A model generated the notes under the pieces. The model was not told the DNA's origin. It did no database searches and saw only the letters and a list, made by a program, of their open reading frames with translations. The translations under genes and the position numbers were made by a program. From NCBI RefSeq assembly GCF_000686805.1, contig NZ_KK366018.1, positions 409,759 through 473,758 on the forward strand: 64,000 nucleotides of DNA, given 5' to 3'. Of this stretch, positions 53,474 to 62,854 are shown in pieces; positions within the stretch are counted from its first letter, which is position 1, and each line of letters begins with the position of its first letter. Source of the DNA: Bacillus sp. UNC41MFS5. Lineage in GTDB: Bacteria; Bacillota; Bacilli; Bacillales_B; DSM-18226.

Positions 53474-54727
53474 TTATGGTCTGACGGCTGTCCCATCTGG
53501 AGTTCGAGCTAAAGTCCATGATGGAATTCCACCTGCTACTGGGAACTTTTTAGCCAATTCTTCATTTATTTCTACCCCTAAACCTGACCTATCATTTACA
53601 TACGCAAAACCTTCTTCAACTACAGGACATCCAGGGAAAACTTCCTGTAATGCATCATTAAATGGAGTCCATTCTTGAATTCCGAAATTTGGTGAACTTA
53701 AATCTAAATGAAGATTTGCAGCAACCCCAACAGGTGAAATATCCCCTGGTCCATGCCAAGCAGTTCGAACCCCGTATAATTCACTAAATGTTGCTAATTT
53801 TTTTGCCGGCGTTATTCCACCGATAGAACTTACATGACATCTTATAAAATCAATTTGTTGATTCGCAATCAGGCTCTTCCATTCATTTACATTGGTAAAC
53901 AATTCTCCCATTCCAATTGGTGTGGAAGTTTGTTGTCTAATCATTTGAAGCCATTCAATATTTTCAGGAGCTACAGGATCCTCTAGGAAAAAAAGATGAT
54001 AAGGATCTAATCTTTTTGCTAATCTTACGGCTTCAATAGGTGGAATTCTTTCATGGATATCATGGATAAATTCCATATTAAAACCGATTTTTGAACGAAG
54101 GTGTTCAAATAATTTGTCTATACTTTTAGCATAGGCTTCAGGATCAAAATAGCATCCCGCCAATGATCCTTTTGGCGAACGTTTTGGCACAATTCTAGAA
54201 GACTTTTCATACATAGTTGCTATTAATCTACTATCTGTAGTTCCGCTTCCACCATACATCCCCATTTGACAGCGCGCATACTGATATCCTTCTTCCATTA
54301 GCGCTATAATATTTTCTTCTACAGCAATTTCATCCGCACCATCTGCATGTCGATATAGAGGAATACCATCTCTACATTTCCCACCTAATAGTTCGTAGAC
54401 AGGTAAGTTAGCGATTTTACCCTTTATATCCCAAAGTGCCATATCAATTCCTGATAAAGCATTATTCATGATCGGACCATTTCTCCAGTATCCGCTTACA
54501 TTCGCTGACTGCCAAATATCTTCTATTCTTCTTGGGTCCTTGCCGATAAGAAACGGTTTTAAATAATCCTCAATTGCTGATTTCACCGCAAAAATTCGTT
54601 GGGTAAAGGTAGCACATCCTAATCCGTATAACCCAGGTTCATTTGTTTCGACCTTTACTACCACTAAATCGATTCCCCCTGGAGCTGTTAAAATCACTTT
54701 TACATCGCGAATTTCTAAATTGTTCAT
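53474..54727 (-). CDS. Enolase-superfamily sugar-acid dehydratase (ManD/RspA family)
   Basis: A 417-residue mandelate-racemase-family dehydratase. The capping domain (MNNLEIRDVKVILTAPGGID...) is followed by a barrel. Metal-site residues are in FNMEFIHDIHERIPP near 215 and FLEDPVAPENIEWL near 241, and the acid/base histidine region is WHGPGDISPVG near 325, typical of D-mannonate/D-gluconate dehydratases. The product would be 2-keto-3-deoxy-gluconate. First gene of the operon after the GntR regulator gene. Confidence 0.9.
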   Translation of the reverse strand: MNNLEIRDVKVILTAPGGIDLVVVKVETNEPGLYGLGCATFTQRIFAVKSAIEDYLKPFLIGKDPRRIEDIWQSANVSGYWRNGPIMNNALSGIDMALWDIKGKIANLPVYELLGGKCRDGIPLYRHADGADEIAVEENIIALMEEGYQYARCQMGMYGGSGTTDSRLIATMYEKSSRIVPKRSPKGSLAGCYFDPEAYAKSIDKLFEHLRSKIGFNMEFIHDIHERIPPIEAVRLAKRLDPYHLFFLEDPVAPENIEWLQMIRQQTSTPIGMGELFTNVNEWKSLIANQQIDFIRCHVSSIGGITPAKKLATFSELYGVRTAWHGPGDISPVGVAANLHLDLSSPNFGIQEWTPFNDALQEVFPGCPVVEEGFAYVNDRSGLGVEINEELAKKFPVAGGIPSWTLARTPDGTAVRP

Positions 54728-54758
54728 TTTATAACCCCTTATGTTTAAATTTAATTAT

Positions 54759-54810
54759 TTGTAGGACCTTTAAAACGATAACTTGTTAGTTGTCATACAT
54801 GTTAGCTTAA
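54759..54810. promoter_or_regulatory. Candidate promoter/operator region of the hexonate operon
   Basis: TTGTAGGACC at 54759-54768 shares TTGTAGGAC with the reverse strand of the site in front of the GntR gene (GTCCTACAA, 55564-55572). A second TTGT...ATACATG motif is at about 54790-54800. A shared GntR operator is likely but the limits are unclear. Confidence 0.4.
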
Positions 54811-54845
54811 AAAAGATTACCTCTTTAAGAGGTAAATTACTTTCT

Positions 54846-55541
54846 TTAATCTTTAATACTTTTTATGCTGGCAATATTATCTTTCATAGCGTTACTAAGA
54901 AGCTTTTTTGCTGTGTCTGCATCTCTATTCTGAATAGATCGGTATATTTGTATGTGTACTTCAATGCTTTCCAATGTTACACCTATGACCCGATTGAGCT
55001 CTTCTAAATACTTATAGTAAATATCTCGAATGGAATCAATTACTTTTACAAAAACTTGATTCTTAGAAGCCTTTGCAATTTCTAAATGAAAATTGAAATC
55101 CGCTACAGAATATTTATTATAATCATCACGATAACGAATCATTTGATTCAAAGCTTCCTCAATGTTCTTTATGTCTTCATCTGTTGCTTTTTCAACAGCT
55201 AACTCTAGGCATTTGTATTCAATTGTCTGCCGAAATACCATCATGTCTAAGAATTGTTCCTCACTAAGATGAATGATTATGCCAAAATCATTGATTCCGT
55301 TTTTACCAATATTTTCAGAAACAAAGGTTCCTTTACCTTGATATGTAACAACAATACCTAAATCCCTAAGTTTCTGTATTGCACTTCGAATACTGACCCG
55401 GCTTACATTAAACGATTTCGTCAATTCTGTTTCAGAAGGAATCTTACTCCCAGGCGCCCAAGTACCGTTAGCTATGTTTTCTTTTAGTTGCTCATAAACA
55501 ATATTGACAACATTTTGTTTATCAATGGAATTTAAATTCAT
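54846..55541 (-). CDS. GntR-family (FadR/FCD) regulator of the hexonate operon
   Basis: A 231-residue regulator with an N-terminal winged helix (WAPGSKIPSETELTKSFNVSR then VSIRSAIQKLRDLG region, residues 30-65) and a C-terminal all-helical FCD domain that binds sugar acids. It lies upstream of and parallel to the dehydratase gene with 118 bp between. It should repress the operon in the absence of a hexonate or uronate intermediate. A TTGTA-N8-TACAA inverted repeat and a cre-like site lie just upstream. Confidence 0.88.
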   Translation of the reverse strand: MNLNSIDKQNVVNIVYEQLKENIANGTWAPGSKIPSETELTKSFNVSRVSIRSAIQKLRDLGIVVTYQGKGTFVSENIGKNGINDFGIIIHLSEEQFLDMMVFRQTIEYKCLELAVEKATDEDIKNIEEALNQMIRYRDDYNKYSVADFNFHLEIAKASKNQVFVKVIDSIRDIYYKYLEELNRVIGVTLESIEVHIQIYRSIQNRDADTAKKLLSNAMKDNIASIKSIKD

Positions 55542-55554
55542 TTTCTACCCTCTT

Positions 55555-55572
55555 TTGTAACATGTCCTACAA
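55555..55572. promoter_or_regulatory. TTGTA-N8-TACAA inverted repeat, candidate GntR operator
   Basis: It lies 14-31 bases upstream of the GntR ATG, so it is well placed for autoregulation, and contains GTCCTACAA, also present inverted in front of the dehydratase gene. Confidence 0.5.
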
Positions 55573-55606
55573 GTTATAAATAAATAATACCACCGACGCC
55601 CAATAA

Positions 55607-55620
55607 AGTAAACGGTTTCT
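55607..55620. promoter_or_regulatory. Possible catabolite-response (cre) element
   Basis: AGTAAACGGTTTCT matches TGWAANCGNTNNCW at 13 of 14 positions, 66 bases upstream of the GntR gene. CcpA control of a sugar-acid operon is expected. Confidence 0.45.
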
Positions 55621-55728
55621 TTTATGAATTTTCTCAAATTTTAAAATACAGCCTCTCGCTTCACTTTATCGCAATTAAATCTAAGGATTCGATGATCATT
55701 CTACTTACTCCTAATTTTATACAAAAAT

Positions 55729-55763
55729 CATATTATGCCCAGTTTAAGACTGGGCAGAATATG
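55729..55763 (-). terminator. Terminator after the prs paralogue
   Basis: CATATT-A-TGCCCAGT pairs with ACTGGGCA-G-AATATG around TTTAAG-like loop bases. Confidence 0.85.
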
Positions 55764-55814
55764 ATTCATTATCAAGAATGAGTTGTGCGCTTCACTTTAT
55801 ATACAAATCATGAC

Positions 55815-56765
55815 TTATTCAAATAAAGGACTAACTGCTTTTTCATTATGAATCCGGTCGATTGCCTCAACAAGAAGAGGCGCAACAGAAATCGTTTTAA
55901 TTTTACTACTGATTTTATCTTCAGACAATTCAATAGTATTTGTCACGACTAATTCTTTAATTGGTGACGATTCAATTTTTTCAATCGCTCGGTCTGTAAA
56001 AACAGGATGCGTACAGCCGGCATAAATTGCTTTTGCCCCATTTTCTTCTAGAGCCTTAGCTGCTAAAGAAATGGTTGCACCGGTGTCAATCATATCATCA
56101 ATAATAATGGCATTTTTGCCCTCAACATTACCAATAACATTTATGGTTTGGGGACCATTTTCTTCAAATCTTCTTTTATCGATTAGGGCAAGTGGAACGT
56201 GTAATAGGTTGGCCACTTTTCTTGCTCGGCCAATACTGCCATTATGTGGCGCGACAATCACAATATCTTCTAAACCTTGTTCCTTAAAATACTGTCCAAG
56301 GATTGGAACACCATATAGATGTTCAACAGGGATATCAAAGAAACCTTGAATTTGGGAAGTATGGAGGTCCATTGTAAGAATTCGACCTGCTCCAGTCGTT
56401 TCTAAAAGATTCGCCACTAGTTTCGCTGTAATTGGCTCCCGTGAACGTGCCTTTCTGTCTTGTCGTCCATATCCATAGTATGGAATGACCACATTAATGA
56501 TACCAGCTGAAGCTCTTTTTAGAGCATCAATCATGATAAGGAGTTCTAAAATATTATCATTGACAGGGTACGATGTGGATTGAACAACATAGACCTCACT
56601 GCCGCGAACACTTTCTTCAATATGAATTTGAATCTCTCCATCACTGAAATGAGACACAGAAGATTTTCCTAACTCGCATCCCAAAAGCTCTGCCATCTCT
56701 GTTGCTAGCTTTTGATTGGAATTCAATGAAAACAGCTTAAATCGTTTATTTTGTTGATAAGTCAC
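55815..56765 (-). CDS. prs: Ribose-phosphate pyrophosphokinase paralogue
   Basis: PRPP synthetase of 316 residues: ribose 5-phosphate plus ATP gives PRPP. Family motifs are present: [15 protein letters not shown] near 41-55, [20 protein letters not shown] near 95-114, [12 protein letters not shown] near 129-140 and the PRPP loop [16 protein letters not shown] near 213-228. However, the usual SPDHGG-TRAR segment reads [11 protein letters not shown], and the PRPP loop has TGAT for TAGT. So this is a divergent paralogue, not the housekeeping copy usually next to glmU. GTG 56765 has GGAGG 7 bases upstream. Confidence 0.85.
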   Translation of the reverse strand: MTYQQNKRFKLFSLNSNQKLATEMAELLGCELGKSSVSHFSDGEIQIHIEESVRGSEVYVVQSTSYPVNDNILELLIMIDALKRASAGIINVVIPYYGYGRQDRKARSREPITAKLVANLLETTGAGRILTMDLHTSQIQGFFDIPVEHLYGVPILGQYFKEQGLEDIVIVAPHNGSIGRARKVANLLHVPLALIDKRRFEENGPQTINVIGNVEGKNAIIIDDMIDTGATISLAAKALEENGAKAIYAGCTHPVFTDRAIEKIESSPIKELVVTNTIELSEDKISSKIKTISVAPLLVEAIDRIHNEKAVSPLFE

Positions 56766-56986
56766 CTTAGATCCTCCACACATTTGAATTTCTACTTTGT
56801 TACAAAAATTATCTATCCAACTTATTTTACTATATTAATCAACATAGTGGTAGGAAATACACCGGACAGGTAACTTTTAATCGGGAATCTTTATGCTTTT
56901 TTAGAATCAGCTGACCGAATTAGTTATTTTTTTCATTAATTGGGCTGTTGTCATAATGGTCGCAAATTCATGTGCAATGCGGCTAG

Positions 56987-58063
56987 TTATTCATTAGAAG
57001 ATAATAACTGTTTTGCACCTGTAACTACATCATGGATAATATTGCTTGCAGGTATTTCGTTTTGTAAAAGTCTTGTCGCTTGTCCTGCCCATAGTGCTAA
57101 ATAGTCAGGATTATTTTGCATAGCTGCCTGTCTTCGGATATCATTCGTCATGGTATTTTGTGTTGGGAAATCAGCTGGGGAAATCTTTGCATTATCGTAA
57201 GATTGAATAAAAGCATTTTTTATTCCCCTTGCCGGACGACCAGAAAAGACTTTCGTAATCACTGTACTTTCTTCCGTGCTATTGATGAGTGCCTCTTTAT
57301 ATACACGGTGTGCCCCTGACTCAATCGTTGTTAGGAAAGCGGTCCCCATTTGAACTCCCTGTGCACCCAAAGCTAAGGCAGCCACCAAACCGCGGCTATC
57401 CATGATGCCTCCTGCAGCAACAACAGGCACAGAAACAGCATCGACTATCTGTGGGACAAGCGAAAAGGTCCCAACCGTTGCACCGTTAGAATTCTTTTCT
57501 ACTTCAAATGTTCCCCGGTGACCACCTGCGTCACTCCCCTGTGCGATGATAATATCTACTCCATTTTTCTCAGCGAGCAGTGCTTCTTGAACGGTTGTTA
57601 CCATGGTAGTAATGATGATGTTCTGTTGCTTGGCGATTGCCCTTTTATCCTCCGGAAGGACCCCAAATGCTGTGGAAATGACTGGAACTTTTTCTTCTAT
57701 TAAAACGTCAAACTGTTCCTCAAAAAAGTTGTTTGTTTTCACTTGGTGTTCTAAAGTTTCCATACCTAGCTTTTCTCTAATGCCATTAAGCACTTTCTGT
57801 GACTCTTCCACTCCATTATATTGATCGGTCAAATTGGTACAAAATAAGTTAACCGCAAATGGATTGGTTGTCCGTTCCTTTATTACTCTAATAGCCGCTC
57901 GAATTTCCTCTGGTTTCATATAGGCCGCACCTAAAGTCCCTAAAGCTCCAGCGTTCGATACATTGGCAACAAGATCCACAGTCGTAGGTCCTCCCGCCAT
58001 CCCTGCTTGAATAATCGGATAATCTATATCTAGAATTGCACATAGTTTTGTGTTTAATTTCAT
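56987..58063 (-). CDS. Nitronate monooxygenase (NMO family)
   Basis: An FMN-dependent oxidoreductase of 358 residues that oxidises alkyl nitronates; TIM barrel. Visible are PIIQAGMAGGPTTVDL near 15-30, the phosphate/FMN site AQGSDAGGHRGTFE near 172-185 with the catalytic-histidine region, and AAGGIMDSRGLVAALALGAQGVQMGTAF near 215-242. GAGGG precedes the ATG. Class I or II cannot be told; it detoxifies propionate-3-nitronate-like compounds or acts on related nitroalkanes. Confidence 0.88.
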   Translation of the reverse strand: MKLNTKLCAILDIDYPIIQAGMAGGPTTVDLVANVSNAGALGTLGAAYMKPEEIRAAIRVIKERTTNPFAVNLFCTNLTDQYNGVEESQKVLNGIREKLGMETLEHQVKTNNFFEEQFDVLIEEKVPVISTAFGVLPEDKRAIAKQQNIIITTMVTTVQEALLAEKNGVDIIIAQGSDAGGHRGTFEVEKNSNGATVGTFSLVPQIVDAVSVPVVAAGGIMDSRGLVAALALGAQGVQMGTAFLTTIESGAHRVYKEALINSTEESTVITKVFSGRPARGIKNAFIQSYDNAKISPADFPTQNTMTNDIRRQAAMQNNPDYLALWAGQATRLLQNEIPASNIIHDVVTGAKQLLSSNE

Positions 58064-58182
58064 AGAAACCCTCTTTTCTTCTATTATTATTGTTCGTTAT
58101 GTGTAAATCTGAAATTGATTACTTATTTTAATAGTAACAAATATTGGTTTTCTTCAAAACCTTGTTGCCTTTAATTGTATAA

Positions 58183-58215
58183 AAAAACGATACTTCAATC
58201 TAAGAAGTACCGTTT
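58183..58215 (-). terminator. Terminator after the DoxX-like gene
   Basis: AAAACGATACTTC pairs with GAAGTACCGTTTT (one mismatch), A-tract on the left. Confidence 0.78.
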
Positions 58216-58244
58216 TAATGTTTATATTAAGTATACTTAAAGTT

Positions 58245-59240
58245 TTATGCGAAACGATAGTAAATCAATAAAAAGGTTGCTAGAACAAAAATGAAGTTTA
58301 AGAACACAAAGATAAATTGATCTGTTTTTGTTTTATGCATTTTTATTGGCGGGTTATAGAATGACACACCTTCAATAATAAAGATAATCAACACAATATG
58401 AATCATGAAATGGCCGATGACTTCTGTCATTCCAAAGAGCATTGTGGTTGAGATGAAAATAACAGTGACCACAAAACCTAACACTCGGTTTAAAACACCG
58501 ACCACTAATAAATAACCTACCACAAATTCAATAAATGCTGCCATAACAACAAACAAACTCGGTTCAAAGCCAAATGTTGGCACATGGTGGTTTGCGACAA
58601 TATCTAAAGCCATACTTGGATAAACCCATTTTTCAACCGCTACCCAGCTAAGCGATAATCCTGTCCCTAAATACAGAAATGGAAATCCGGCTTGCTCTAG
58701 TTTTGTATTTCCTACCAATAAAACACCAATAATGGCTACGTAAAATCCGTAATCTAACATATAGAAAACACCATGATGGATGGTTACATATATAAATAAC
58801 CCTAATAATATCGAAGCACCCATTTTTGTAGAAATATGATGCGGAATCAATAAGAAACCAATTGTCACCCATGCTAATACTGTAATGATCGTACTATCAA
58901 CAAGAAACTCTGGAGCAAATAGAGTACCATTCACCATTTGAATCATCAGCGCAACAGCGGTTCCATATTTTAATAAATATCTAGAATACTTTCTTAAACT
59001 GGAGAGACGGTCCTCCATTTTTTTCACTGGTCCCCATTCAGCCATTTTCGGAATGATCAGTGTTAATGTAGCTAATACAACAGCAGCCACAAGAGTTAAA
59101 AGTAAAAACATTGGTGATAATATATTTTCAATAGACTCCTTATGTGGCACCACATTTGTGAACCACTTCACATGAGCTTCTGCAAAAATTGGTGTCATAA
59201 TAAGCCCTAATGTTAATAGTATCTGAAATATCTTTTTCAT
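58245..59240 (-). CDS. DoxX-like multi-pass membrane protein
   Basis: A 331-residue membrane protein with about nine hydrophobic segments and a cleavable-looking N-terminal signal (ends AEAHVKWF). A DoxX-like four-helix block occupies about residues 160-270. Histidines in NVVPHKES, LIPHHIST, IYVTIHHGVF and VEVIGHFMIH-like positions could bind metal or quinone. The precise role is unknown; DoxX proteins are linked to quinone and thiol redox. GGGGGG precedes the ATG. Single gene with its own terminator. Confidence 0.65.
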   Translation of the reverse strand: MKKIFQILLTLGLIMTPIFAEAHVKWFTNVVPHKESIENILSPMFLLLTLVAAVVLATLTLIIPKMAEWGPVKKMEDRLSSLRKYSRYLLKYGTAVALMIQMVNGTLFAPEFLVDSTIITVLAWVTIGFLLIPHHISTKMGASILLGLFIYVTIHHGVFYMLDYGFYVAIIGVLLVGNTKLEQAGFPFLYLGTGLSLSWVAVEKWVYPSMALDIVANHHVPTFGFEPSLFVVMAAFIEFVVGYLLVVGVLNRVLGFVVTVIFISTTMLFGMTEVIGHFMIHIVLIIFIIEGVSFYNPPIKMHKTKTDQFIFVFLNFIFVLATFLLIYYRFA

Positions 59241-59515
59241 TTGTAATCCCCCTAGTAAATATAAACAACATGAATATAGTGATAATATACAACACTATTC
59301 CCTCCTCTAACCATCTTATAATTGAACAATTTGTGAAATATATCACATAATTTATCCCTATTTAATACTAGGCCAAATGAATTAAAAAATTCTTCTTATG
59401 AATAGTTTAGAAGAAACGCTGTTCTTTACTACAATTTGATTCCTGGCTATACAATCTATAAAAATTGTATGCTATCATATTCAAGTAAAATTACTAAGTG
59501 GAGGCGTTCCAACCA

Positions 59516-60853
59516 TTGTCACAATTTGAACGAGCAATTATTATTGGTGGAGGCATCTCTGGGAAATTAGCAGCACGTGTTGTGTCAGACTTTTTCAAAG
59601 AGGTAATTATTATAGAACGTGATCATGAACCACAGGGACCATTTCCAAGAGAAGGTGCCCCACAAGGTGAGCACTTACATGCGCTCCTCTTTGCAGGCGA
59701 GTATGGTCTTGAAGCACTGTTTCCGGGAATTACGAAGAAATTTCATTCAAGTGGCGCAGTAAAAATAAATTCAACTCAAGAACTTGCATGGTTTCACCAT
59801 GGGGTCTGGAAGTTACGTTTTAATGGAGATTACACGACAACACTTCAAACGCGCCCACATTTAGAGTGGAATATCGAACAATACATAAAAGGTATTTCGA
59901 ACGTAAAAATTCTCTATAATCACACGGTTCAAAACTATGTTTATAATGAAGAAGAGAATCGAATAATGGGAGTCGATATTATCGATAATAGTGGCTCTGA
60001 AAAAAACTTCTCTGCAAACCTTGTTATAGATGCGAGTGGTGTGAGCAGTCTTTCCAGTCGCTGGCTAAAAAAACGTGGTGTTACTATCCCTGAACAAAAG
60101 GTGAAAATAGGGTTAAGTTACATTAGTAAATCTTTTCAACTGCCCGAGAACGATGAAAGAGATTGGGCAATAAAAATCGTTTATCCAAACCCTCCACATG
60201 AAAAAATAGGTGGGACCATCTCAAAGGTAGAGGGAAATCGTTATATTGTCACACTAAATGGCTATCATAATGAAGTAAATGAAAAAGAGGTAGTAAAAAA
60301 TGATAACGGCTTTATGGAGCTAACAAAAAAATTACCTAAATTAGATATCTACCATGAAATAAAGGATGCAGCCCCTCTATCTCGAACCTCAATCTATCGT
60401 GTACCGCATATCGTTTGGAGACGATTTGATAAAGTAAAGAGCCTGCCTGACGGACTTTTATTGATTGGTGATACGGTTTGCAGAATTAATCCCGTCTTTG
60501 GACAAGGTATGAGTATTGCTATACTAGAGGCACTAGAGCTGCAAGAACTCTTTCAGAACGAAAGACATGATCTACTAAAAATCACATCGAATTTTCATAA
60601 ACAAGCAGCAAAAATTATCGCCCCTATTTGGAATATGGTCATTACAGAAGATTTTCGCTATCCCGAGACCATTGGGGAAAAGCCTGTAGGTCTTTCCATT
60701 CAGCAATGGTACGCAAAAAAGATTTTTCTACTATCATCCGAAAATCAAGATATATATAATTCGTTTGTTAAAGTAATGAACCTGGTACGTCCTATGACCA
60801 TACTGATGCACCCAAGAATTATCAAACGTGTATTGAAAAAAACTCTTTCATAG
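59516..60853 (+). CDS. FAD-dependent monooxygenase/oxidoreductase
   Basis: A 445-residue flavoprotein of the PHBH/squalene-epoxidase-like class. The FAD motif GGGISGKLAARV is at residues 10-21, the RPHLEWNIEQYI helix near 118, VIDASGVSSLSSRW near 170-183 and the second FAD motif LLIGDTVCRINPVFGQGM near 317-334. TTG 59516 is chosen because GGAGG, within the GTG at 59498, lies 11 bases upstream. No partner genes; substrate unknown, possibly a hydrophobic aromatic or isoprenoid. Confidence 0.82.
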   Translation: MSQFERAIIIGGGISGKLAARVVSDFFKEVIIIERDHEPQGPFPREGAPQGEHLHALLFAGEYGLEALFPGITKKFHSSGAVKINSTQELAWFHHGVWKLRFNGDYTTTLQTRPHLEWNIEQYIKGISNVKILYNHTVQNYVYNEEENRIMGVDIIDNSGSEKNFSANLVIDASGVSSLSSRWLKKRGVTIPEQKVKIGLSYISKSFQLPENDERDWAIKIVYPNPPHEKIGGTISKVEGNRYIVTLNGYHNEVNEKEVVKNDNGFMELTKKLPKLDIYHEIKDAAPLSRTSIYRVPHIVWRRFDKVKSLPDGLLLIGDTVCRINPVFGQGMSIAILEALELQELFQNERHDLLKITSNFHKQAAKIIAPIWNMVITEDFRYPETIGEKPVGLSIQQWYAKKIFLLSSENQDIYNSFVKVMNLVRPMTILMHPRIIKRVLKKTLS

Positions 60854-60857
60854 AAAA

Positions 60858-60889
60858 AGACCTGATTTTATATAAATAGAATCAGGTCT
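60858..60889. terminator. Bidirectional terminator
   Basis: AGACCTGATT pairs with AATCAGGTCT, with T-tracts toward the plus strand, between converging genes. Confidence 0.88.
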
Positions 60890-60904
60890 CCTTTTTCCTT
60901 CTAA

Positions 60905-62179
60905 TCAACTACTCTTCAAATTATCCATTTTATTAAGCAATGGAGTTTCACTCAAAGCCCGCAATTTTTTAATATCTACTCTTATCAAAAGTGAAATTGC
61001 TAATGCCACGATAAACAACCCTGAAAATACAAGTAGTGTACCTTGATAGCTACCAGTTGTTTCACGAATCCACGAGACAAATATCGGACCCGCTAAACCA
61101 GCGGCAGCCCAGGCTGTCAAAATGTAACCGTGAATAGCCCCCAACTGCTTAGTTCCAAATAAGTCACCTATATAGGCTGGTATAGAGGAGAATCCTCCCC
61201 CATAACAGGTCATGATCATATAAACAATAATTGAAAACATGATGCCCACTGTAAGGTTTGGTAAAACAAAGAAGGCAATGATTTGGAAGGCAAAAAATAG
61301 TGTATACACATTTGGTCGGCCAATGTAATCAGAAATAGTCGCCCAAAGAATTCGTCCGGAACCATTAAATAGCCCCATAATTCCAACCATTGTCGCAGCA
61401 GATGCGGCTGTCATACCTACTAACTCTTGTGCCATTGGTGATGCAACGGAAAGAATGGCAATCCCACAAGTAATATTGATGAAAAGCATGATCCATAAAG
61501 CCCAAAATTGTCTTGTTTTTACCGCTTCATTTGCCGTTAATTGTCTAAGATCCTGTTTTATCTTTTTATTCCCTGAAGTTTCAACTGTTGAATCAAAACC
61601 TTTAGGTACCCAACCTGCTGCTGGTGGAGCAAGGTATTGAGCGGAACAAAAAATGACTAGAAAATATGTACCGCCAAGAATATAAAAAGTGTTGGAAATG
61701 CCATATGTTTGGATTAAGTGATTCATAATCGGACTGCTAATCATGGCTGCAAAGCCAAACCCCATGATAGCAAGTCCCGTAGCCAATCCTCTTCGATCCG
61801 GGAACCATTTGACCAAGGTTGAAACTGGTGTAATATAGCCAACTCCTAAGCCGATACCCGCAATGACACCATAAAATAAATAGAGTAATGGTAACGATTC
61901 AAAGTGTACAGCTGCCCCAGCCCCAGCTACTCCGATTCCAAAAAATACAGAACTTAGTGTTCCAGACACTCTAGGTCCGAATTTCTCAACAAAATGGCCT
62001 AAAAAAGCCGCGGATAATCCTAGAAACAAAATCGCTAAACTAAACGTAAAGGAAATCTGTTTTAGTCCCCAGCCCATTTGCTGCTGTAATGGGTTTGTAA
62101 ATACACTCCATGCATAGACCGATCCAATCGAAATATGTATCCCCACTGCTGAAAGAGCTATAAGCCAACGATTCTTCAT
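60905..62179 (-). CDS. OFA-family MFS transporter (oxalate/formate antiporter type)
   Basis: A 424-residue 12-helix major facilitator of the oxalate:formate antiporter family, exchanging small monocarboxylates or dicarboxylates. The characteristic start [29 protein letters not shown] near 19-27, the [21 protein letters not shown]-like region near 120 (here [17 protein letters not shown]) and the [18 protein letters not shown] loop near 265 are visible. ATG 62179 is likely because the conserved domain starts there; ATG 62191 is an alternative. Substrate unknown. Confidence 0.85.
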   Translation of the reverse strand: [424 protein letters not shown]

Positions 62180-62482
62180 CTGATTCTTCATCCCCATTTC
62201 ACATAATATTTTTTTAAATATCAAATCCGGATTAATCTTTTAAATACTTTCCACTCATTGTGTATTGTTTGTTATTTGACTATATTAACCTACAAATTTA
62301 TGTATTTCAAGCAAAATTTTTATTTAAAATACGAATTATAAAATATATTCATAAAGTAATGTTCGTGTTTTTATCAAAAGGCAGGTTTAGGTCTTTCGCC
62401 TTTTTTTCTATTTTCATAAAACATCTTCAATAGAAACCGCATACACTGTTGGTGAACAAACAAGGACAGGAGGTGAACTTAG

Positions 62483-62713
62483 ATGGGTTCTAACCATTGT
62501 TCCTGTGGCATTTTTGGAATTTTTCTTGGATTTTTAACAGGTGCCATTTGGTTATTGTTTGGATTATTGTGGGTGACTCAATTGCTTGGAGTAATCGGCC
62601 TAGTTGGTTTAATTGTTACCGTTCTAAAATTCCTTATCATTTTAATTGGCTTCCTTGCATTCCTTATCTTTGGATTATGCGTATTTAAGAAGGCATGGCA
62701 TCACTGTAAGTGA
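62483..62713 (+). CDS. Small two-helix membrane protein
   Basis: A 76-residue, almost entirely hydrophobic protein, with a Cys/His-rich N-terminal tip (NHCSCG) and C-terminal tip (KKAWHHCK) around two or three membrane segments. AGGAGGTGA precedes the ATG. Not assigned to a family. The cysteine and histidine at both ends may hold a metal or form a disulfide. A terminator follows. Confidence 0.75.
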   Translation: MGSNHCSCGIFGIFLGFLTGAIWLLFGLLWVTQLLGVIGLVGLIVTVLKFLIILIGFLAFLIFGLCVFKKAWHHCK

Positions 62714-62756
62714 AATAGCATGCAGGATTAAGCCAACTTGGATTGATATATTTTGT

Positions 62757-62792
62757 GAGGACAGCCTCCATTAGAGGCTGTCCTTATCAGTT
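62757..62792. terminator. Terminator after the small membrane protein gene
   Basis: AGGACAGCCTC pairs with GAGGCTGTCCT around a 5-base loop, with weak T-tract. Confidence 0.8.
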
Positions 62793-62811
62793 ACTTCTAT
62801 ACAAAAAAGCG

Positions 62812-62850
62812 GGCAACTAGAGCAGTTATCTGCCCTGTTGTCCCGCTTTT
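62812..62850 (-). terminator. Terminator after glnA
   Basis: GCGGGCAACT pairs imperfectly with TGTTGTCCCGC across an 18-base loop; A-rich left flank serves as the minus-strand T-tract. Confidence 0.7.
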
Positions 62851-62854
62851 TAAA

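Noticed and set aside
52401..53519. Longer 372-aa version of the RspB-like dehydrogenase
   Set aside because: The extra 36 residues have no ribosome site and overlap the intergenic region; the ATG at 53411 has a near-perfect site and the family-typical start.
62378..62410. AAAGGC...GCCTTTTTTT hairpin upstream of the 62483 gene as a riboswitch
   Set aside because: Only a 6-bp stem with no recognisable aptamer core; more likely a chance or minor terminator in the divergent region.
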